64,000 nt of DNA from Paramicrobacterium agarici (GCF_002563955.1 NZ_PDJE01000001.1:2914001-2978000), one strand, 5' to 3'; shown: positions 16,234 through 25,940, numbered from the stretch's first letter. Numbers and translations are program-made. The notes: generated by a model not told the origin, from the letters alone.

Positions 16234-18222
16234 TCAATGTTTGAGCAGCGCACCGAGCTGCTTCCATAAGCCATCTGCAAGGGCGGCGGAGTAGGTCGCA
16301 GAAATGTGGTGCGCGTCTCGGTACACCAGTCTGTTGCCGATGATAACGGGACAGAAATCTTCATTACAGAAGTAGTTAGTCATATCAAGAACCGCCGCTG
16401 ACTGGCTCGAAGCCGCCTCTCTGGCCGCGTCCTTGAGATCGGTCGACAGCGCTTGCGACTTTGGAGCACCGCACGCAGCGGCATCGTTTACGTGCCCTGA
16501 TAAGCATGTTGCCGGATCCATCCCGAACTGAGGGTTGTCGAGCATGACAGCCACATCGGTGTTCTCTTGCAACTCCGCGATAATCTGAGCTACTCCGTGT
16601 TCCCATACGGATGCTGACGGTCGAGTTTCGCCCTTCCCTGTATAGCCCGTGACGATTGTCAGGTCCGGCTCGTCTAGCTTCACAGCATGGAGCACGTTCT
16701 TCTTCCATTTCCTGCAATCTGCAGAGCTCGCGACCTCGTAGGCAGCACAATTGCTCTTGGTATTTGATACGAGATTGATGTCCCCTCTTTCAGCAAGGAC
16801 GTGTAACGCCGGATACCACTGAGCCGCATGCGAATCGCCGAAAAGCATGACGGTTGGAGCGTCGGGATCGACCTCGACTCGGCACTCATTGATGTCGCTC
16901 TCACCGTCGCTCAGATGGCAGCCTTCGGCATATACGTCGGGATTATCTTCGCTGGCATCTTTCACTGTGGGCGTCATGTTGAGCGGCACAAAAGGCGTTG
17001 CCACCGGCTCAGCGGTGGGGCCAGACTCCTCAACCGCTGTTTGAGTATGAAAAGGTCGGTCAACAGACGCTCGATAGGCCGTGCCACACGTGAGAACAAG
17101 ACACGCTGAAACTCCCGCCGCGATCACCATCGTCGGCCACGTCTTCTCGCGAGGCGCTCTGAGCGGAGTTTCGACAAAGCGGTAGAGCAGCCAGGCGAGA
17201 GGAATACCAACGGTTGCGAGTCCAAGAGTCACGGGCAGGGAGAGCGGACGTTGATCTCCAACCGCGATCTGCGGAATGGTCAAGAGCGGCCAGTGGACAA
17301 GGTACAGAGAGTACGAAATCGTTCCAATGAAGATCATCGGCTTGTTCGAAAGCAATACGGTCGACGAGAACCGTCCCATATTTCCTTGAGCGTCTCGCCC
17401 TGATCCCGCAGCAATCACCAGCGCTGTTGCAATAACAGGAATGATTGCTGCAGTTCCGGGAAAAATAGTCGCGCCATCGTAAATAATTCCGCACGCGACA
17501 AGCGCGACAACTCCGACCCAGCCAATACTCCACCGCACCAAGGGCGAAAGCGCAAAGGACGTAGCAGTCACGAGCACAGCCAGTAGGCCGCCGATCGCGA
17601 ACTCCCATGCTCTACTCGGCATCATGAAGAACGCGAGCGGTTGTGAGCGTTCGGTAAGCCAGATCGAGCCTGCAAGGCCGACGAACAACACGAAGGCTAA
17701 CGTCGCGATGAGCCCACGGACGGATTTTCGCGTCACGAGGAATACCAGCGCAATCGCTGCTGGCCACACCAGATAGAACTGTTCCTCAACGCCAAGGGAC
17801 CAGAAATGCTGGAAAATCGACGGATTTGGGTTCGAGAGGTAGTCCACCTTCTCACCGGCGAAATAGAAGTTCGGAATGTAGAGCGCGGTGAAGATGGATT
17901 CTTTGAAAGAACGCGGCTGCAGCAATGGCGGTATCCAGATCGCCGCGGCAACAACGCTCAACGCTACAACCACGAGCGACGCCGGGAGGATGCGCCGGAT
18001 ACGTCGCGCATAAAAGGTCGCGAAGCGGATTCGACCGTACTTGCTGAGCTCTGAAACGAGGTGAGCCGTGATCAGAAAACCCGAAATGACAAAGAAGACG
18101 TCAACTCCGATGTAACCGCCAGACAGCCACGGGACGCCCGCGTGATATATCACGACCAGTAGAACCGCAATTGCTCGCAGTGCTTGTATGTCGGGACGGA
18201 ACCCGATCCGAGTCACCTTCAT
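16234..18222 (-). CDS. Acyltransferase-3 / SGNH-domain O-acetylase (OafA/YrhL type)
   Basis: A 662-residue membrane O-acyltransferase. Residues 1-360 carry about ten helices and the acyltransferase-3 signature (PDIQALRAIAVLLVVIYH, VDVFFVISGFLIT, FWSLGVEEQFYLVWP). The C-terminal 230 residues form an SGNH esterase-like domain with VMLFGDSHAAQWYPAL and a late DAHHIS motif supplying the Asp/His pair. Such proteins move acetyl from acetyl-CoA to surface sugars. The start is MKVTRIGFRP at 18222, 16 bp after the LCP gene. A longer frame would overlap that gene. Likely decorates the glycan built by this locus or wall polymer ligated by LCP. Confidence 0.9.
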   Translation of the reverse strand: MKVTRIGFRPDIQALRAIAVLLVVIYHAGVPWLSGGYIGVDVFFVISGFLITAHLVSELSKYGRIRFATFYARRIRRILPASLVVVALSVVAAAIWIPPLLQPRSFKESIFTALYIPNFYFAGEKVDYLSNPNPSIFQHFWSLGVEEQFYLVWPAAIALVFLVTRKSVRGLIATLAFVLFVGLAGSIWLTERSQPLAFFMMPSRAWEFAIGGLLAVLVTATSFALSPLVRWSIGWVGVVALVACGIIYDGATIFPGTAAIIPVIATALVIAAGSGRDAQGNMGRFSSTVLLSNKPMIFIGTISYSLYLVHWPLLTIPQIAVGDQRPLSLPVTLGLATVGIPLAWLLYRFVETPLRAPREKTWPTMVIAAGVSACLVLTCGTAYRASVDRPFHTQTAVEESGPTAEPVATPFVPLNMTPTVKDASEDNPDVYAEGCHLSDGESDINECRVEVDPDAPTVMLFGDSHAAQWYPALHVLAERGDINLVSNTKSNCAAYEVASSADCRKWKKNVLHAVKLDEPDLTIVTGYTGKGETRPSASVWEHGVAQIIAELQENTDVAVMLDNPQFGMDPATCLSGHVNDAAACGAPKSQALSTDLKDAAREAASSQSAAVLDMTNYFCNEDFCPVIIGNRLVYRDAHHISATYSAALADGLWKQLGALLKH

Positions 18223-18238
18223 GCAGTCGACGCCGTAG

Positions 18239-19597
18239 CTACTTGCCGTCGCCCGACGCGGTCTCCGGCGGCGCAACCGCCTCGGCGACAAGGTCATGGA
18301 TGTGCTCGAAGTTCGGGTTGTCTTGATCAGGCACCGTCGGCGGTGACAGTTCGAGATTGGTGATGTCGTGGTCCCGCGTCTTAAGCGCGAGGTCACTGAA
18401 GTACCCCAACATCGACTGCGGAATGTCGGTCTTCACGACCTGACTGCCCGCGTCGGCGATCGCCTGAAACTTGGACAGCACGTTGCCCGGCGTGAACTGG
18501 CGCAGGATCGCCTCTTGCAGCTCACGCTGCCGCCGCATGCGATCCCAGTCACTCGTCGAGTGCCGCGAACGCGCGTACCACTCCGCGTGGTATCCGTCGA
18601 GCTTCTGCTTGCCGACCTCAATCCACCCGTCGACGTTGTTGAGGTTCTCGTCTCCCCCGATCGGCAGCCGCTCCTTCACGTCAATCTCGACGCCGCCCAG
18701 TGCGTCGATCAGCTGCGAGAATCCCGCCATGTCGATGAGCGCATAGAACTGGATGCTGAGGCCCGTGACGCCCTCGGCAGCATCGCGCGTCGCCTCGATG
18801 CCCGGGGAGCTGCCGTGCGCCTCAGCATCCGGGTACCAGTCGGCGTGGCGTAGCTGGGCCTCGGTGTAGACGGAGTTGAGCTTGCAGGCACTCACATCGC
18901 AGTGCTCGTACCCGTTGGGGTACGCGTCGTGGAACGGCCCGTCGGAGAACGGCACGCGCATCATGTCACGCGGAAGGCCGATGATGGTCGCGGCACCTGT
19001 GCTGGCGTCGACGCTGACAACCGAGATGCTGTCGGGCCGCAGCCCCTCGCGATCCTCACCCGCGTCGCCGCCCAGCAGAAGGATGTTGTAGCGGCCATCG
19101 ACGGGTGCGACGGGCGCTGAGTTGCCGAAGATCGCCCCGAGGGCGCCCCGCGCAATGCCTGCGTAGTAGGCGGCGCCGCTCGCGCTTCCCACCGAGAGCA
19201 CGAGGAAGATCACCGTCGCGACGGCGATCCAGAAGCGGGCGCCCGGCGCGGCCTTGATGATCCTCAGCAGGCGGAACGTGTTGAGCGTGAGCACGAACCA
19301 CAGCAGCGCATAGGCCACGAGAACGACCTGCACGAGCAGCAGAAACCAGCCTTGCGTCGCCAGCGTGATGAACGGCGTGCGCATGAACGCGAACAGCAGA
19401 GCCGCGATGATCGCCGCCGTCCACATGCCCAGCGTCGCGCCGAGGCCGATGCGCCCGAGCTTGCGGTTGCCTGCAAGCACTTGCGCCGACCCGGGGATCA
19501 CGAAGCCCAGAATGAGCAGCCACCACGCTCGCCGCGTCATTAGCGGCGACGACGCGGTATCGGGGTACCTGATCGGGTTTGCGACCAGCGAGCTCAT
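18239..19597 (-). CDS. LytR-CpsA-Psr (LCP) family glycopolymer ligase
   Basis: A 452-residue membrane protein with four N-terminal hydrophobic segments (to about residue 150) and an extracytoplasmic LCP domain. Visible motifs are [40 protein letters not shown] and the arginine/aspartate-rich [23 protein letters not shown]. These bind the polyprenyl-pyrophosphate head group. LCP enzymes transfer wall teichoic acid or arabinogalactan-like polymers from lipid carrier to peptidoglycan. The start overlaps the purE stop (ATGA), a linkage seen in related actinobacteria, so it is expressed with a purine gene rather than only with glycan genes. Confidence 0.92.
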   Translation of the reverse strand: MSSLVANPIRYPDTASSPLMTRRAWWLLILGFVIPGSAQVLAGNRKLGRIGLGATLGMWTAAIIAALLFAFMRTPFITLATQGWFLLLVQVVLVAYALLWFVLTLNTFRLLRIIKAAPGARFWIAVATVIFLVLSVGSASGAAYYAGIARGALGAIFGNSAPVAPVDGRYNILLLGGDAGEDREGLRPDSISVVSVDASTGAATIIGLPRDMMRVPFSDGPFHDAYPNGYEHCDVSACKLNSVYTEAQLRHADWYPDAEAHGSSPGIEATRDAAEGVTGLSIQFYALIDMAGFSQLIDALGGVEIDVKERLPIGGDENLNNVDGWIEVGKQKLDGYHAEWYARSRHSTSDWDRMRRQRELQEAILRQFTPGNVLSKFQAIADAGSQVVKTDIPQSMLGYFSDLALKTRDHDITNLELSPPTVPDQDNPNFEHIHDLVAEAVAPPETASGDGK

Positions 19598-20103
19598 AGA
19601 GAGTTCTTGAGATTCTCGTTCTTGACCTCAACCTGCGCGGCGAGATCGTCGGCGTACTCTTCGAGTTTGGCCTGCAGGGCGGCGTCTGACGTCGCGAGGA
19701 TCTTCGCGGCGATGAGTCCCGCGTTCTTGGCACCGCCGATCGAGACAGTGGCGACGGGAACCCCTGCGGGCATCTGCACGATCGACAGCAGCGAGTCGAG
19801 ACCGTCGAGCTTGGCCAGCGGAACCGGAACGCCGACGACCGGCAGAGGTGTGACCGCCGCGAGCATCCCGGGCAAGTGCGCAGCGCCGCCCGCGCCCGCG
19901 ATGATCACCTTGAGACCGCGCGCAGCAGCATCCTTACCGTAGGCAATCATCTTCTCGGGCGTGCGGTGCGCGCTGACGACCTCGACCTCATGATCGATCT
20001 CGAAGTCGCTCAGCACCTGGCTCGCGTCGCTCATGACGCGCCAGTCAGAATCGCTTCCCATGACGACGCCGACAAGCGGGCGCTCGGAATCGTGATGTGG
20101 CAT
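19594..20103 (-). CDS. purE: N5-carboxyaminoimidazole ribonucleotide mutase
   Basis: A 169-residue class I PurE that converts N5-CAIR to CAIR in de novo purine synthesis. [13 protein letters not shown] is the conserved GSxSD phosphate-binding motif, [11 protein letters not shown] holds the catalytic histidine, and [17 protein letters not shown] and PVVGVPV complete the family signature. The start at 20103 is chosen because a TAGCAT box lies 7 nt upstream (leaderless style); ATG at 20109 is an alternative. Its substrate-supplying partner purK is about 11.6 kb away in this window. Confidence 0.95.
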   Translation of the reverse strand: MPHHDSERPLVGVVMGSDSDWRVMSDASQVLSDFEIDHEVEVVSAHRTPEKMIAYGKDAAARGLKVIIAGAGGAAHLPGMLAAVTPLPVVGVPVPLAKLDGLDSLLSIVQMPAGVPVATVSIGGAKNAGLIAAKILATSDAALQAKLEEYADDLAAQVEVKNENLKNSL

Positions 20104-20168
20104 GCGCATAATGCTACGGGCGCTGGCTGGAAGTTCTCGGCTACGGCACGCTTTGCGCGACGTATTGC

Positions 20169-20846
20169 CTATGCGGCACCCGAGTCCTCGGTCGGGTCGG
20201 CACGGCCCGCACGTGCTCGCCGGGCCGCGCGCACGCGGTAGACGATCCACGCGGCGAGCGCGACAACGACGGCGAGAATGACGATGTACTTGAGCACGTC
20301 GGCGTACTGCTCCACGATGTGCCAGTTCTCCCCGAGGTAGAACCCGGCCATGATGAACACGGTGTTCCAGATGAGGCTGCCCGCGGCGGTGAGCGCTCCG
20401 AAGACGAGCAGGTTCATGCGCTCGATGCCGGCCGGAATCGAGATGAGACTGCGAAAGATCGGCAGCATGCGGCCGAAGAAGATCGCCTTTTTGCCGTGCT
20501 TGGCGAACCACTTCTCGGCGCTGAGCACCTCGGACACTTTGACCAGCGGCATCCAGTCGGCGATGCGGATCATGCGCTCCCGGCCGAGCAGCGCGCCGAG
20601 CCCGTAGAGCAGAAGGGCTCCGACGATAGACCCGAGTGTCGTCCACGCGATCGCCTCGACAAGAGCCATGTTTCCCTGGCTCGCGGTGAAGCCCGCGAGC
20701 GGCAGAATGATCTCGCTCGGCAGCGGCGGAAACAGGTTCTCCAGCGCGATTGCGATGCCCGCCCCAACTCCTCCGAGTGTCTCCATGAGCGAGACGGCCC
20801 ACGCGGCAACGCCCGAGAGCGCGGTGTCAGTAGCGGCATTCAGCAT
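20169..20846 (-). CDS. DedA-family membrane protein
   Basis: About 225 residues with four to five helices. [18 protein letters not shown] is the conserved E-x-x-x-P-x-P-x-E motif and [18 protein letters not shown] is the conserved R-x-x-P-x-x-R motif of DedA/SNARE-associated proteins. These families scramble or recycle lipids such as undecaprenyl phosphate and influence membrane potential. Start taken at ATG 20846 ([12 protein letters not shown]), 6 nt after a weak TACGGT box; the first in-frame ATG is at 20882. Lies downstream of a toxin gene but is separated from it by over 130 bp. Confidence 0.87.
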   Translation of the reverse strand: MLNAATDTALSGVAAWAVSLMETLGGVGAGIAIALENLFPPLPSEIILPLAGFTASQGNMALVEAIAWTTLGSIVGALLLYGLGALLGRERMIRIADWMPLVKVSEVLSAEKWFAKHGKKAIFFGRMLPIFRSLISIPAGIERMNLLVFGALTAAGSLIWNTVFIMAGFYLGENWHIVEQYADVLKYIVILAVVVALAAWIVYRVRAARRARAGRADPTEDSGAA

Positions 20847-20980
20847 GCGGCTACCGTAGCCGAGCGCGGCTGGCGAAATCATGATGATCAGACCAGCGAA
20901 CGAGCGGATGCTGTCGCAAATCAGCCGCGAGGATGACTGTTACGCACGAGCCACGTGTCGTCGCCAACGACCTGGATTGG

Positions 20981-21298
20981 TCAACCGTCGAGGCGATGCT
21001 CCCAATACCCGGGCCGACGCGACTCGTGAGCGTAGGCGAGTATGAAAATCTCGCGCTCATGCACCATGTAGATTAGTTTGTAGGGAAATTTGCCAAGATG
21101 CCGCGCGCGCACGATTGGCCTGCCCCTTTGTCCATGGTAAGGCGGAGGAGCATCCGGCCACTCAATGATCAGCTCGGCAGCATGCTCAGCCGCGTCCGCG
21201 AACTCGTCAGCAATTCTCCCGCCAGCGTCCAAATAGCGGTCATGAGCGTCAAGGAACTCTTCTCGTGCTTCTGGATGTTCACTCCAGTCGCGAGTCAT
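20981..21298 (-). CDS. ParE/RelE-family toxin
   Basis: A 105-residue small basic-fold protein. EAREEFLDAHDRYLDAG forms the N-terminal helices and the beta-sheet follows with RPIVRARHLGKFPYKLIYMVHEREIFILAYAHESRRPGYW. The C-terminal IYMVHE and AYAHESRRPGYW segment is typical of ParE/RelE plasmid-stabilisation toxins. Start overlaps the antitoxin stop (ATGA). Whether it blocks gyrase (ParE) or cleaves mRNA (RelE) is not decidable here. Confidence 0.87.
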   Translation of the reverse strand: MTRDWSEHPEAREEFLDAHDRYLDAGGRIADEFADAAEHAAELIIEWPDAPPPYHGQRGRPIVRARHLGKFPYKLIYMVHEREIFILAYAHESRRPGYWEHRLDG

Positions 21299-21534
21299 TT
21301 ACGACGTGCCGCTAGCCTTGCCCTTGCAATGGCGATGGTCTCTCGACCGCTTACCAGCTCGACCGTTCCGTCCAACAGCTCGGTCAAGCGCCTGTCGATT
21401 GTCTGGTCCCAGGCGTCGTCGACCTCAGCTTGCTCAGTTTCATCGGCTTCTTGAAGCGCGAGCGCCGCAATTTCACGCTCGTCTGCGTTGAGAGATTTCC
21501 CCTCTTCGATGTAGCCCTTCAGCTTCGATGTCAT
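21295..21534 (-). CDS. Antitoxin, addiction-module component family
   Basis: A 79-residue, mostly helical acidic protein with KSLNADEREIAALALQEAD and LDGTVELVSGRETIAIARARL, like the TIGR02574-type 'putative addiction module component' antitoxins. It precedes and overlaps its toxin by 4 bp. A TAGAAT -10 box on the minus strand (21541-21546) ends 6 nt before the ATG, implying a leaderless mRNA. Lies 64 bp from the stop of the upstream M3 peptidase. Confidence 0.84.
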   Translation of the reverse strand: MTSKLKGYIEEGKSLNADEREIAALALQEADETEQAEVDDAWDQTIDRRLTELLDGTVELVSGRETIAIARARLAARRK

Positions 21535-21540
21535 GTACCA

Positions 21541-21546
21541 ATTCTA
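21541..21546 (-). promoter_or_regulatory. -10 box of the toxin-antitoxin operon
   Basis: TAGAAT read on the minus strand, with 6 nt between it and the antitoxin ATG at 21534. This spacing puts the transcription start on or next to the start codon. No good -35 is visible. Confidence 0.55.
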
Positions 21547-21598
21547 CGGCGCGGCCCTGACGGAGGTAAGGAACTATCCACAGGTAAACGTTGAAAAT

Positions 21599-23521
21599 TC
21601 AATCTGAGCCGCGCAGCCAGCGACCGAAGGCGTCGAACGAGTACGGACGACCGAGGAACGCCGCAACGAGATCGGCGGCGTCCGCGGAGCCGCCTCGAGC
21701 GAGGATCTCATCGCGATAGCGGGCCGCCACGTCGGCATCGAAAAGATTCTCGGGGTCGAATGCCGAAAACAGGTCCTTCGCGATCACGAGGCTCCACATG
21801 TACGTGTAGTAGCCGGAGCCGTAGCCCTCGAGGTGCCCGAACGCCGCCTGGAAGTGCGTGCCGGGCAACGGCCGAACGAGTGAGTACCGGTCGGCGAGCG
21901 CCTGAACGGCGGCGTCGTGGTCGTCGGGGCGCTCGAGGTGCAGCCGGTACGACACCGCGGCGTAGTACATCTGCGTGCGCACGCGGTACGCGCGCCCGAA
22001 GTCCTCGGCGGTGCGCATGCGCGCGACGAGATCGGCGGGGATCGGCTCGCCCTCGGCGTCGACCGCGAACGAACGCAGAATGTCAGCATCCCACGCCCAT
22101 TCTTCGAGCATCTGTGACGGCGCCTCAACGAAGTCCCACTCCGTGGCAACGCCCGAGAAGCGCGCCCAGCGCTGATCGCCGCCGAGAACGTGGTGCACGA
22201 GGTGGCCGAACTCGTGGAACAGCGTGACGACCTGGGTGTGCTCCATGAGCCCACGTGGAAAATTGCACACGAGCGTGCCCTCGGGAAGCTGGGTGCCGCG
22301 AACGCCGGTTGCGAGATCGAGCTGCGCCGCGTGCTTGTACTTGCCCTCGCGCGGGTGCAGGTCGAGGTAGATGCGGCCGATGCGCTCGTCGCCGCGATGC
22401 ACGTCGTAGCACGCGACGTCGTCTGCCCACCGCGGCACGTCTGGCCGCTCACGGTAGCTGATGCCGAACAGCCGGCCCGTGACCTCGAGCAGACCGGCGC
22501 GCACGCGCTCGAAGTCGAAGTAGCGGCGCACGTTCTGCGCGTCGACGTCGAACTGCTCGCGCCGCACGAGCTCGGTGTAGTACGCGCTGTCGCCCGTCGT
22601 GATCTCGGTGATGCTCGGGTCGTCCTGCTGTGCGCGGCGCAGTAGAGCCTCCACCTCGGCGCGCCCGCTCTCGCCCGCGAGCTGCGAGATGCGCTCGATG
22701 AAGTCGGCGACGGCCGCCCCTGTGCCGATCATCTTGTCTTCGGTGTCGAAGTCGGGCCACGAGTCGTAGCCGAGCAGCCTCGCCTGCTCGGCGCGGAGGT
22801 CGAGCATCTCGTGCAGAAGAGCGTCGTTCGCGGGCCACGCACGACTGTTGAACTGGCGAGACACAGCGTGGCGCGCGTCACGGTCGGTGGCGAAGGTGAG
22901 AAACGGAATGGTGTCGGGGTAGTCGGTCGTAATTGTGACGAGGCCGTCGGCGTCGGCCGGATGCTCGTTACGGTAGTCCTCGGGCAGCCCGTCGAGCTGT
23001 TCGGGGCGCAGTTGCAGCGACCGCACGTCGTCGCGGATGGTGCGCGAGAACCGCTGCCCGACGATCGTGGAACGCTCACTGATCTCGGTGAGCCGCGCCC
23101 GCGTCGCACCGTCGCGGTCGACGCCGCTGCGGCGGAAATCGCGCAGAACGTGCTCGAGCAGGCGAGCGGCCTCGGCGTCGAGCTCGGCCGTGTCGACGGA
23201 CGCGAGTACCCCGTACAGCTCACGGTCTTGCCCGCGTTCGGTCAGGAACGCGATGATCGCCTGCGACTTCTCCTCAGAGAGCTCGCGCACGCTCGGGTCG
23301 GGGTGCACCTCGGCGAAGAGGCTAGTGAATCCGGATGCTGTCGAGATGACACGCTCCGCGTCGTTCCACAGCTCGAGCACCTCGAGCGGCGTTCGGGCGG
23401 CGCCGTCCTTGAGGCGCTCAACGACGTCACGCCCCGTGGCGAGCGCGGAATCCGCTCCGTCGGAGATGAAAGCGGGCCAGTCGGTAGCGGAGCGGGGAAG
23501 CGCGAGTGGTTCGGCAGTCAT
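21599..23521 (-). CDS. M3-family zinc metallopeptidase (thimet oligopeptidase/Dcp-like)
   Basis: A 640-residue cytoplasmic oligopeptidase. The zinc site HEFGH is at residues 436-440 (FHEFGHLVHH), with the third ligand and acidic helix near VEAPSQMLEEWAWD. The C-terminal GYGSGYYTYMWSLVIAKDLFSAF is the substrate-binding region of M3 enzymes. The start is ATG at 23521. An in-frame GTG at 23530 is rejected because TAGAGT at 23529-23534 (minus strand) looks like its -10 box, 7 nt before the ATG. Likely degrades short peptides. Convergent or coupled genes are absent. Confidence 0.92.
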   Translation of the reverse strand: MTAEPLALPRSATDWPAFISDGADSALATGRDVVERLKDGAARTPLEVLELWNDAERVISTASGFTSLFAEVHPDPSVRELSEEKSQAIIAFLTERGQDRELYGVLASVDTAELDAEAARLLEHVLRDFRRSGVDRDGATRARLTEISERSTIVGQRFSRTIRDDVRSLQLRPEQLDGLPEDYRNEHPADADGLVTITTDYPDTIPFLTFATDRDARHAVSRQFNSRAWPANDALLHEMLDLRAEQARLLGYDSWPDFDTEDKMIGTGAAVADFIERISQLAGESGRAEVEALLRRAQQDDPSITEITTGDSAYYTELVRREQFDVDAQNVRRYFDFERVRAGLLEVTGRLFGISYRERPDVPRWADDVACYDVHRGDERIGRIYLDLHPREGKYKHAAQLDLATGVRGTQLPEGTLVCNFPRGLMEHTQVVTLFHEFGHLVHHVLGGDQRWARFSGVATEWDFVEAPSQMLEEWAWDADILRSFAVDAEGEPIPADLVARMRTAEDFGRAYRVRTQMYYAAVSYRLHLERPDDHDAAVQALADRYSLVRPLPGTHFQAAFGHLEGYGSGYYTYMWSLVIAKDLFSAFDPENLFDADVAARYRDEILARGGSADAADLVAAFLGRPYSFDAFGRWLRGSD

Positions 23522-23546
23522 GGGCGCCACTCTACGCGCCCCCCAA

Positions 23547-24827
23547 TCACGATCGGTTCAGGCTCCGAAGCGCTTCCAGACCAGAAGCAAACGAGTCGTT
23601 GAATCGCTCGCGTTCTGATGCGGGGATACCGTTGCCTGCCGCAACCGCTCGCCATTCGCTGAGCACGTCAGCAACGTGCGCCACCACCGCACGCGCTTCG
23701 TCCGGGGAGAGCCTGCAGAGTCGGGCGAGCTCCAGGAGCCCTTCGGCTTCGTCGGCGGGGGTGTCGGCACCAGCAATCGTCGTCTGACGTACGTCGGGGT
23801 CTGGGTTCGGATTCACGTCGAATGCCGGACTGAGCACCCATCCCCCGCGGCCTCTGAGAAACCCGTGATTGCGGAGATGGTCGTCGGTATTGTTCAATCC
23901 GATGCTGACGGCAACGCGCCGAAACAGCTGATGCGCATCTTCTTTCGCGTGGGCACTCACCTCGCCGAGCTGTTCAGCAATGTCGGCGTAATCACCCGAG
24001 TCTCCGTCCCGGTATCCGAGGAGCGTCATCGCACTCATGTATCCGATTCGGACGGCATTGTCAGACGCGGCACTGCGTCGGGAAGTTGTGCGGTCAAAGC
24101 GATCCAGCAGCAGCACGTGCCGATCTCCCGTACGTTCGAGCCGATGATCGGCGACCCGGACACCGGCTGCCTCCGCGAGGTCCAGTGCAGTGGCTTCCCA
24201 CGCCATGACGTTCCACGAATCGGCATGGTGCGGAAACTTTGCAATCAGCTGACGGCCGTCGGCGTCAAGCACCGCCGCTTTCGGTCGCGCTCCACCGAGG
24301 GAAGCGGTCCCTGCAGCGAGGAGAGTCTTCACCGCTGAAAAGTCGTCATCTGACGTGTCACGAGCGGCGGTGTCGGCGGCATGAAGCAGTTGAGGCAGGC
24401 TGACGAGCTTGGGCACGGAGTGCGCGGGGTCAAGGAACTCCGATGATTCGCCACCGCGAAACCTCAAGGCTCCCTGGCGCGTCACATCGCTGACCCCGAC
24501 CAAGAAGTCCACGTCGTCGAGGCTGTTTGACCTGCGCGATTCTTCGCGGGCGAGCGCTCGTTCGCGCTTCTTGATCAAGTTGCGTCCCCACCGATCCGGT
24601 GCTGAGTCCGAAAATGCGCCGGGGAGACCGGTCGTGTGCTGGGTGCCAGAGACAAGCTCGAGAGTCGGATCAACGGGATACGCACGCGGGTGCGCCAGGT
24701 AATCCTGTTCGTACTGGAATGTCGTGGAGGTGAGCGCACCTCGGCTACGGTGAAATTGCGCCCGCCCCGCGAAGACCATTCTACCGTCGAGTTCGACGTA
24801 GACCTGGAGCTCCTCGTATCGCGTCAT
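23547..24827 (-). CDS. hipA: HipA-family Ser/Thr kinase toxin
   Basis: A 426-residue HipA kinase. The N-terminal couple-HipA domain (YVELDGRMVFAG, GLPGAFSDSAPDRWG) precedes the kinase core. SLGGARPKA at 176-184 is the flexible ATP-binding loop, Lys198 lies in LIAKFPH, NTDDHLRNHGF at 313-323 gives catalytic Asp315 and Asn320, and Asp337 in SPAFDVNP is the metal-binding aspartate. The catalytic residues look intact. HipA kinases phosphorylate an aminoacyl-tRNA synthetase and cause growth arrest. The start overlaps the hipB-like antitoxin stop by 4 bp. Confidence 0.92.
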   Translation of the reverse strand: MTRYEELQVYVELDGRMVFAGRAQFHRSRGALTSTTFQYEQDYLAHPRAYPVDPTLELVSGTQHTTGLPGAFSDSAPDRWGRNLIKKRERALAREESRRSNSLDDVDFLVGVSDVTRQGALRFRGGESSEFLDPAHSVPKLVSLPQLLHAADTAARDTSDDDFSAVKTLLAAGTASLGGARPKAAVLDADGRQLIAKFPHHADSWNVMAWEATALDLAEAAGVRVADHRLERTGDRHVLLLDRFDRTTSRRSAASDNAVRIGYMSAMTLLGYRDGDSGDYADIAEQLGEVSAHAKEDAHQLFRRVAVSIGLNNTDDHLRNHGFLRGRGGWVLSPAFDVNPNPDPDVRQTTIAGADTPADEAEGLLELARLCRLSPDEARAVVAHVADVLSEWRAVAAGNGIPASERERFNDSFASGLEALRSLNRS

Positions 24828-25120
24828 CGCACACGCTGACGATCGAGCATGCTGGCTCGGGCCCGACCGAGATCTGTGGTCAGGGGATCGAGCGCCTCGG
24901 TAAGTTTCTCAAGGACACCGAGTGCGCGTGCAACCCGCAGCACAACATGAAAGCTCACCGTTGAGTCACCGTGCTCGAGCTTGCGGAGGGTATCCCTGCT
25001 GATGTCGGCGCGGTCGGCGACCTGCTCGGCGGTGAGACCGAGAATCTTCCGCCAGCCGGCGACGTCCTCGCCGATTTCGCGAGCGGACCTGAGAATGACG
25101 GCGGGCAGCTCGGTAGCCAT
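24824..25120 (-). CDS. hipB: HipB-like helix-turn-helix antitoxin
   Basis: A 98-residue XRE-family DNA-binding protein. The helix-turn-helix is LGLTAEQVADRADISRDTLRKLEHGDSTVS (shown in part: LTAEQVADRADISRDTLRKL). It precedes hipA and overlaps it (ATGA). The start at 25120 (MATELPAV) lies about 33 nt downstream of the expected transcription start. GTG at 25135 is an alternative. Expected to neutralise HipA and repress the operon. Confidence 0.88.
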   Translation of the reverse strand: MATELPAVILRSAREIGEDVAGWRKILGLTAEQVADRADISRDTLRKLEHGDSTVSFHVVLRVARALGVLEKLTEALDPLTTDLGRARASMLDRQRVR

Positions 25121-25159
25121 TGCGCGACCTCTCACTCGTTATTGACGGACAGCTCAGCC

Positions 25160-25188
25160 ATTATAGCCGATACAGGCGAGTATGTCAG
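25160..25188 (-). promoter_or_regulatory. Strong sigma-A-type promoter of hipBA
   Basis: On the minus strand, -35 CTGACA (25183-25188), a 17-bp spacer and a perfect -10 TATAAT (25160-25165). This is the closest match to consensus in the window. The -35 overlaps the stop codon of the upstream regulator gene, so hipBA has its own promoter right at the end of that gene. Confidence 0.8.
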
Positions 25189-25898
25189 TCATTACACCGA
25201 CACTGTGGCTCCTCTGCGCTGAGTGTGACACAGCAGCGGCCTGGCGCCGGGTCGAGGTCGGCCCGCAGAACTCCGGGCGCCACACCGTCGGTGAACGCAC
25301 TCAGCATGTCGTGGTTCATGCCGCAGACCAGCTGCGTGTGAGCTCCCGCGAGCTGGTGAAAGGGACAGTTGGCCATGACGATACGGTCGCCGTCGACGCG
25401 CGGCTCGTACCCCAGGCCGCGCAGCGTCGTCGCGGCGATGTCGAATGCTCTGTCAGCATCCGTCCCCTCACCGTCATGCTCGGCGGCCAGCAGCTCTCCC
25501 CGCTCGCGCGCGACGGCTCGCAGCGCGCTGGAGATGTCTTCACCCTGGCTCGACCTCGCGATCGCCCGCGCCATGAGATCACCCGCGAGTACGTACTCGC
25601 GTGCGGGCAGCGAGATGTCAAGCTCGACCTCGGAGCGCTCGTAGAGCTTGGCACTGCGGCCAGCGCCGGGGCCCGTGCGACCGCCCGTGCGGGCATACGA
25701 GGAGCGCAGCAACCCGGCCGTCTCGAGCTTGTCGAGGTGAAACTTGGCCGTGTGCACGGGCACGGCGACAGCATCCGCCGCCTGATCCCGAGAGACCGGA
25801 TGCGGTTGCGCACACACGTACAGGTAGAGGGCGCGCCGCGTCTCATCGGCGAGCGCGCTCGCACCGGCGATGCTGCTGGCAAGTCGCGCCTCGTGCAT
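25185..25898 (-). CDS. wHTH regulator with C-terminal cysteine cluster (SufR-like)
   Basis: A 237-residue regulator. The N-terminal winged helix (residues 10-70, ADETRRALYLYV, VPVHTAKFHLDKLETAGLL) is ArsR/DeoR-like. The C-terminal domain has NCPFHQLAGAHTQLVCGMNH and RCCVTL, giving Cys178, Cys192, Cys222, Cys223, Cys233 and Cys235 plus His181 and His196. This layout resembles actinobacterial SufR, which binds an Fe-S cluster, though the Cys spacing is not identical. It is divergent from folE, with a perfect 8-bp inverted repeat between them as probable operator. A GAGAGGA site precedes the ATG. Ligand (Fe-S or Zn) is unknown. Confidence 0.83.
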   Translation of the reverse strand: MHEARLASSIAGASALADETRRALYLYVCAQPHPVSRDQAADAVAVPVHTAKFHLDKLETAGLLRSSYARTGGRTGPGAGRSAKLYERSEVELDISLPAREYVLAGDLMARAIARSSQGEDISSALRAVARERGELLAAEHDGEGTDADRAFDIAATTLRGLGYEPRVDGDRIVMANCPFHQLAGAHTQLVCGMNHDMLSAFTDGVAPGVLRADLDPAPGRCCVTLSAEEPQCRCND

Positions 25899-25940
25899 CG
25901 TGACGTCCTCTCAACAGGCCTTGACGGGCCGTGCAGTTCG

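Noticed and set aside
20110..20802. N-terminal extension of purE
   Set aside because: The open frame runs through DedA in a wrong frame, with Arg/His-rich shadow composition.
25160..25171. GGC-TATAAT-GGC on the minus strand as a HipB operator palindrome
   Set aside because: It is a direct, not inverted, repeat of GGC; no clear two-fold symmetric HipB site was found near the promoter.
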